Shown here in pieces: positions 7,602-10,361 of a stretch of 10,361 nucleotides of DNA (its first letter is position 1; every line of letters begins with the position of its first letter). Position numbers and translations under genes: made by a program. The DNA is taken from positions 1-10,361 of the forward strand of contig JANJXE010000108.1 of assembly GCA_024709185.1 (NCBI GenBank). The letters run 5' to 3'. The DNA is from Paludibacter sp. (GTDB lineage Bacteria > Bacteroidota > Bacteroidia > Bacteroidales > Paludibacteraceae). The notes beneath the pieces were generated by a model that did not search any database, was not told the DNA's origin, and worked only from the letters and a program-made list of their open reading frames with translations.

Positions 7602-8543
7602 ATGCAGCACGTTCATTTCACAGCCATAGGAGGATCGGTCGTTCTCGACCTGGCCATAGCTGTGAGTAAAAAAAACGACTACAAGGTCACCGTTTCCGGA
7701 GAAGATTTTCCAGACACAACCCGTGAACTTCTTCGTCGTCATCGCCTGCTACCCGACCGCCAGGGATGGTTTCCCGAACAACTGAACCGAAACATCTCTG
7801 CCGTAGTGTACGGAGTGGATGCGCGCTTCGATAATCCCGAACTGGTGCGGGCACGTGAGTTGGGACTTAAAATTTATTCTTCACACGAGTATTTATTTGT
7901 ACAAACCCGCAACAAAACACGTATCGTGGTGGGAGGCAGTCATGGCAAAACAACCATAACTGCCATGATTCTTTTTGTGATGAAGCAACTCAAAATGGAC
8001 GCTGATTTTTTGATAGGATCGCCATTGAAAGGCTATGAGACGACTGTGCGCCTCAGCTATGAATCGCGGATTGCCGTTTTCGATGGCGAAGAGAACTTTA
8101 GCTCTTCGATTGACAAGCGCCCCCGTTTTCATCAATACAAACCTCATGTCGCTGTTCTAACAGGTATTTCACGCGATTACAGCACAACCTACCCTGATTT
8201 TGAAGAGTATAAGCTTCAGTTCGATCAGTTCATCAATCTGATGGAAACTCAGGGCAGGCTCATTTATTATAGCGGCGACCCTGCTTTAACTCAACTAACT
8301 GAAAAGCTGAGACGTGATTTAGTTGCATTTCCCTACAACACCCCGGCGTTCGAAATAGAAAACGAAATCTGGCATATTCGTCACCGAAAGGGGAAAACAG
8401 CATTGAAAGTGACTGGTGAAGCATCCCTGCGTTGTGTTCAGGCAGCGATGCTGGCATGCAAGCAAGTAGGAATAAACGAAGAACAGTTTTTTTCAGTTAT
8501 CGGTGGATTTTCGACCGACATAATACGTAAAAAAACAGACTAA
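7602..8543 (+). CDS. Shortened, degenerate Mur-ligase-like protein (Mpl/MurC relative)
   Basis: 313 residues resembling the first two domains of Mpl/MurC-type UDP-N-acetylmuramate ligases, which are about 450 residues or more. N-terminal nucleotide-fold domain: HFTAIGGS (5-12), GWFPEQL (55-61), ELGLKIYSSHEYL (86-98). ATP domain: intact P-loop GGSHGKTTIT (111-120). Later blocks are eroded. The acidic EGDEY-type block is DGEEN (161-165); the Asp-His of the SGIAWDH-type block is Asp-Tyr (192-193); the GEHNLxN-type block is GEASLRC (272-278), losing the His and both Asn. The amino-acid-binding third domain, about 140 residues, is absent. The ATG is well placed because relatives begin the same way, just before the VHF block. 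The gene ends 2 nt before the deaminase ATG, so no remnant of the missing domain lies downstream. ATP or UDP-sugar binding may persist; ligase activity is unlikely. It could be a conserved shortened paralogue, a regulatory pseudoenzyme, or a decaying gene with an intact frame. Confidence 0.85.
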   Translation: MQHVHFTAIGGSVVLDLAIAVSKKNDYKVTVSGEDFPDTTRELLRRHRLLPDRQGWFPEQLNRNISAVVYGVDARFDNPELVRARELGLKIYSSHEYLFVQTRNKTRIVVGGSHGKTTITAMILFVMKQLKMDADFLIGSPLKGYETTVRLSYESRIAVFDGEENFSSSIDKRPRFHQYKPHVAVLTGISRDYSTTYPDFEEYKLQFDQFINLMETQGRLIYYSGDPALTQLTEKLRRDLVAFPYNTPAFEIENEIWHIRHRKGKTALKVTGEASLRCVQAAMLACKQVGINEEQFFSVIGGFSTDIIRKKTD

Positions 8544-8545
8544 AT

Positions 8546-8968
8546 ATGGATAACAAACAAAATCTTCTGGACCAACGTTACATGCGAATGGCCCGTATAT
8601 GGGCTGAAAATTCCTATTGCGAACGCAGAAAAGTAGGTGCTCTGTTGGTTAAAAATAAAATGATCATTTCCGATGGCTACAATGGTACACCTTCGGGTTT
8701 CGAAAATAAGTGCGAGGATGAAAACAACCAGTCGAAACCCTATGTGCTTCATGCCGAGGCCAACGCTATCTCCAAGATTGCGCGCTCACATAACAGCAGC
8801 GACGGGGCTACACTTTATGTAACTGCTTCACCTTGTATTGAATGCTCCAAGCTTATCATTCAGGCAGGGATTAAAAGAGTGATTTATGGCGAGGAATACC
8901 GCATTATGGATGGAGTCGACCTGTTGAAACGGGCCGGAATTGAAGTTTTACTATTAAAGGACGAATAA
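8546..8968 (+). CDS. dCMP deaminase family protein (deoxycytidylate deaminase)
   Basis: 140-residue cytosolic zinc enzyme of the cytidine/deoxycytidylate deaminase superfamily, expected to convert dCMP to dUMP for thymidylate synthesis. The catalytic block HAEANAI has the zinc ligand His69 and the proton-shuttle Glu71; the second block TASPCIEC supplies Cys97 and Cys100. The substrate-loop motif GYNGTPSGFENKC (44-56) and the N-terminal RYMRMARIWAENSYC (11-25) are typical of the dCMP deaminase/ComE operon protein 2 group. Length is normal for that group. Its ATG lies 2 nt after the Mur-like stop and its stop lies 6 nt before the protease start, so the three genes should share one transcript. 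There is no obvious Shine-Dalgarno, as is common in Bacteroidota. The related cytosine- or RNA-editing deaminases are less likely given the GYNG motif. Confidence 0.93.
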   Translation: MDNKQNLLDQRYMRMARIWAENSYCERRKVGALLVKNKMIISDGYNGTPSGFENKCEDENNQSKPYVLHAEANAISKIARSHNSSDGATLYVTASPCIECSKLIIQAGIKRVIYGEEYRIMDGVDLLKRAGIEVLLLKDE

Positions 8969-8974
8969 AACAAT

Positions 8975-10361
8975 ATGAATAAAAAGAATTTTCAACTGGT
9001 TTCGATTGTAGTGATTGCTCTGATAGCCGGTTTACTCCTCGGAAACCGCATTGCCAGCCGTCAACTTAACTATCAGCAGAACTCGCTGGGTGGACTGTTG
9101 AACAATCTGGTAAATTCGTCGAATAAAATTGACCAGTTATTAAATCTGATTAATACCAACTATGTCGATTCGGTTGAATTGAACGAACTCACCGAAGAGA
9201 TGGCTATCGACTTAATTGCGAAACTCGATCCTCACTCGGTATATATTCCGGCAAAAGACCTCGAGATTGTAAACGATGAGCTGGAAGGTAGCTTTTCGGG
9301 TATCGGAGTGCAGTTTAACATTCAAAACGATACCATTATGGTGATATCGGTCATCAGTGGCGGGCCTTCGGAACGGGCAGGCCTTTTAGCCGGCGACCGC
9401 ATTGTGCAGGTCGATGATTCGGTGTTTACCGGAAAGACAGTTACCAACGAAAAAGTATTGCGCACTCTTCGGGGAAAAGATAAAACGAAAGTAAAACTGG
9501 GCATTCGTCGCCCCGGCACCAAAGAACTGCTGACTTACTCAATTACACGCGATGAAATTCCGGTAACATCGGTCGATATCAGTTATATGGTAGCCCCGAA
9601 AACCGGCCTGATAAAAGTTAATAAGTTTGGCGATACTACCTACAAGGAATTCCTCACCGGCATTGCCAATCTGAAAGCGAAAGGAGCTACTAAATTTATC
9701 ATTGATTTACGTGAAAACAGTGGTGGATATCTTGAAAGAGCCATCGCTATGATTAACGAATTTCTTCCGGCCAAACAGCTTATCGTCTATACCGAAGGAA
9801 AATCCTATCCGCGCTTTGATGCTTTCTCGGACGGAACAGGCAGTTGTATCAACAATCCGGTTGCCATCCTGATTGATGAATTTTCGGCCTCAGCATCTGA
9901 GATTTTTGCCGGCGCTATTCAGGATAACGATCGCGGCATGGTGATTGGCCGCCGCTCGTTCGGGAAAGGACTGGTGCAACAACAGTTCGACCTGCGGGAT
10001 GGCTCAGCATTACGACTCACCGTTGCCCGCTACTACACACCTTCGGGCCGCAGCATTCAGAAGCCCTACGAAAAAGGCAAAGGCGATGAATACAACATGG
10101 ACATCATGAACCGCTATCTGCATGGCGAGTTTGATACAGCCGACAGCATACAGAAAAATGATACTGTAGAATATAAAACCAGGAAAGGAAGAACGGTTTA
10201 TGGTGGAGGAGGGATTATGCCCGACATTTTCATTCCCCGCGACACTACCGAATACACTGAGTATTTTGCTAAAGTAGTCAACTACGCGCATCTGTATCAG
10301 TTTGCATTTGCCTATACCGATCAGCACCGCGACAGGCTCGTTAAAAACAAGGATTGGAAAG
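8975..10361 (+). CDS. S41 carboxy-terminal processing protease (3' end cut by window edge)
   Basis: The frame is open from ATG 8975 to the window edge, 462 codons without a stop. Residues 7-23 form one hydrophobic stretch after a basic MNKKN, a signal or membrane anchor, so the enzyme should act in the periplasm. A PDZ-like domain follows (about 104-195), starting at GSFSGIGVQF, with the core GGPSERAGLLAGDRIVQVD (129-147). The protease core includes DLRENSGG (244-251), DEFSASASEIFAGAIQD (301-317) and RRSFGKGLVQ (326-335). By spacing against E. coli Prc (Ser430, Asp441, Lys455), the catalytic residues are Ser306, Asp317 and Lys331. Such proteases trim C-termini of envelope proteins and can control cell-wall hydrolases. 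It sits 6 nt after the deaminase, third in an operon headed by the Mur-ligase relative. The missing C-terminal part is probably about 80-110 residues. Confidence 0.94.
   Translation, partial: MNKKNFQLVSIVVIALIAGLLLGNRIASRQLNYQQNSLGGLLNNLVNSSNKIDQLLNLINTNYVDSVELNELTEEMAIDLIAKLDPHSVYIPAKDLEIVNDELEGSFSGIGVQFNIQNDTIMVISVISGGPSERAGLLAGDRIVQVDDSVFTGKTVTNEKVLRTLRGKDKTKVKLGIRRPGTKELLTYSITRDEIPVTSVDISYMVAPKTGLIKVNKFGDTTYKEFLTGIANLKAKGATKFIIDLRENSGGYLERAIAMINEFLPAKQLIVYTEGKSYPRFDAFSDGTGSCINNPVAILIDEFSASASEIFAGAIQDNDRGMVIGRRSFGKGLVQQQFDLRDGSALRLTVARYYTPSGRSIQKPYEKGKGDEYNMDIMNRYLHGEFDTADSIQKNDTVEYKTRKGRTVYGGGGIMPDIFIPRDTTEYTEYFAKVVNYAHLYQFAFAYTDQHRDRLVKNKDWK

Noticed and set aside
8520..8560. A frameshift that split a full-length Mur ligase
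   Set aside because: The other frames after the stop do not encode Mur C-terminal domain sequence; the deaminase begins 2 nt later. Residue losses also occur well upstream of the stop, so a single frameshift cannot explain the protein.
1..10361. CRISPR array, tRNA, IS element, toxin-antitoxin or phage-defence island
   Set aside because: No spaced direct repeats, no cloverleaf-like segment, no transposase or integrase motif, and every sizeable stretch is explained by a metabolic or envelope gene.

Overview
The window looks like chromosomal DNA from a Bacteroidota organism, probably class Bacteroidia. The main reasons are several promoter-like TAnnTTTG boxes (the Bacteroidota -7 element) just upstream of genes, the weak Shine-Dalgarno sequences, and protein families with a Bacteroidota flavour: DUF4395, an Mpl/MurC-like Mur ligase beginning with the AIGGS motif, and an S41 protease downstream of a dCMP deaminase. 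Coding density is very high. No gap exceeds about 110 bp. I see no tRNA, rRNA, CRISPR array, insertion sequence or prophage gene.

Layout, left to right. (1) Positions 1-3685, plus strand: phosphoenolpyruvate carboxylase, whose 5' end is cut by the window edge, followed 4 nt later by an OFA-type major facilitator transporter. (2) Positions 3686-3779: a short convergent gap holding a long, almost complete hairpin (3716-3774). (3) Positions 3780-5995, minus strand: the threonine-to-glycine operon kbl-tdh, whose genes overlap by ATGA. (4) Positions 6095-6577, minus strand: a small DUF4395 membrane protein with its own promoter box. (5) Positions 6679-7521, minus strand: a metallo-beta-lactamase-fold hydrolase with the best promoter in the window. 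(6) Positions 7602 to the end, plus strand: a tight operon of a shortened and degenerate Mur-ligase-like protein, a dCMP deaminase and an S41 carboxy-terminal processing protease that runs off the right edge.

How the genes fit together. PEP carboxylase makes oxaloacetate, the precursor of aspartate and threonine. Kbl and Tdh break threonine down to glycine and acetyl-CoA. The OFA transporter, apparently co-transcribed with PEP carboxylase, may carry a related organic anion, but its substrate cannot be read from the sequence. The right-hand operon joins an envelope protease and a cell-wall-ligase relative to a nucleotide enzyme. Such operons can be conserved for expression reasons rather than as a pathway.

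Most of the window is ordinary housekeeping and accessory metabolism. I do not see a clear new multi-gene system. The items most worth a second look are the Mur-ligase relative, which keeps an ATP P-loop but has lost the C-terminal domain and most of the catalytic residues; the PEP carboxylase, which has Ile in place of an Arg in the glycine-rich loop and lacks most of the aspartate-inhibitor contacts; and the 59-nt hairpin between the convergent genes.
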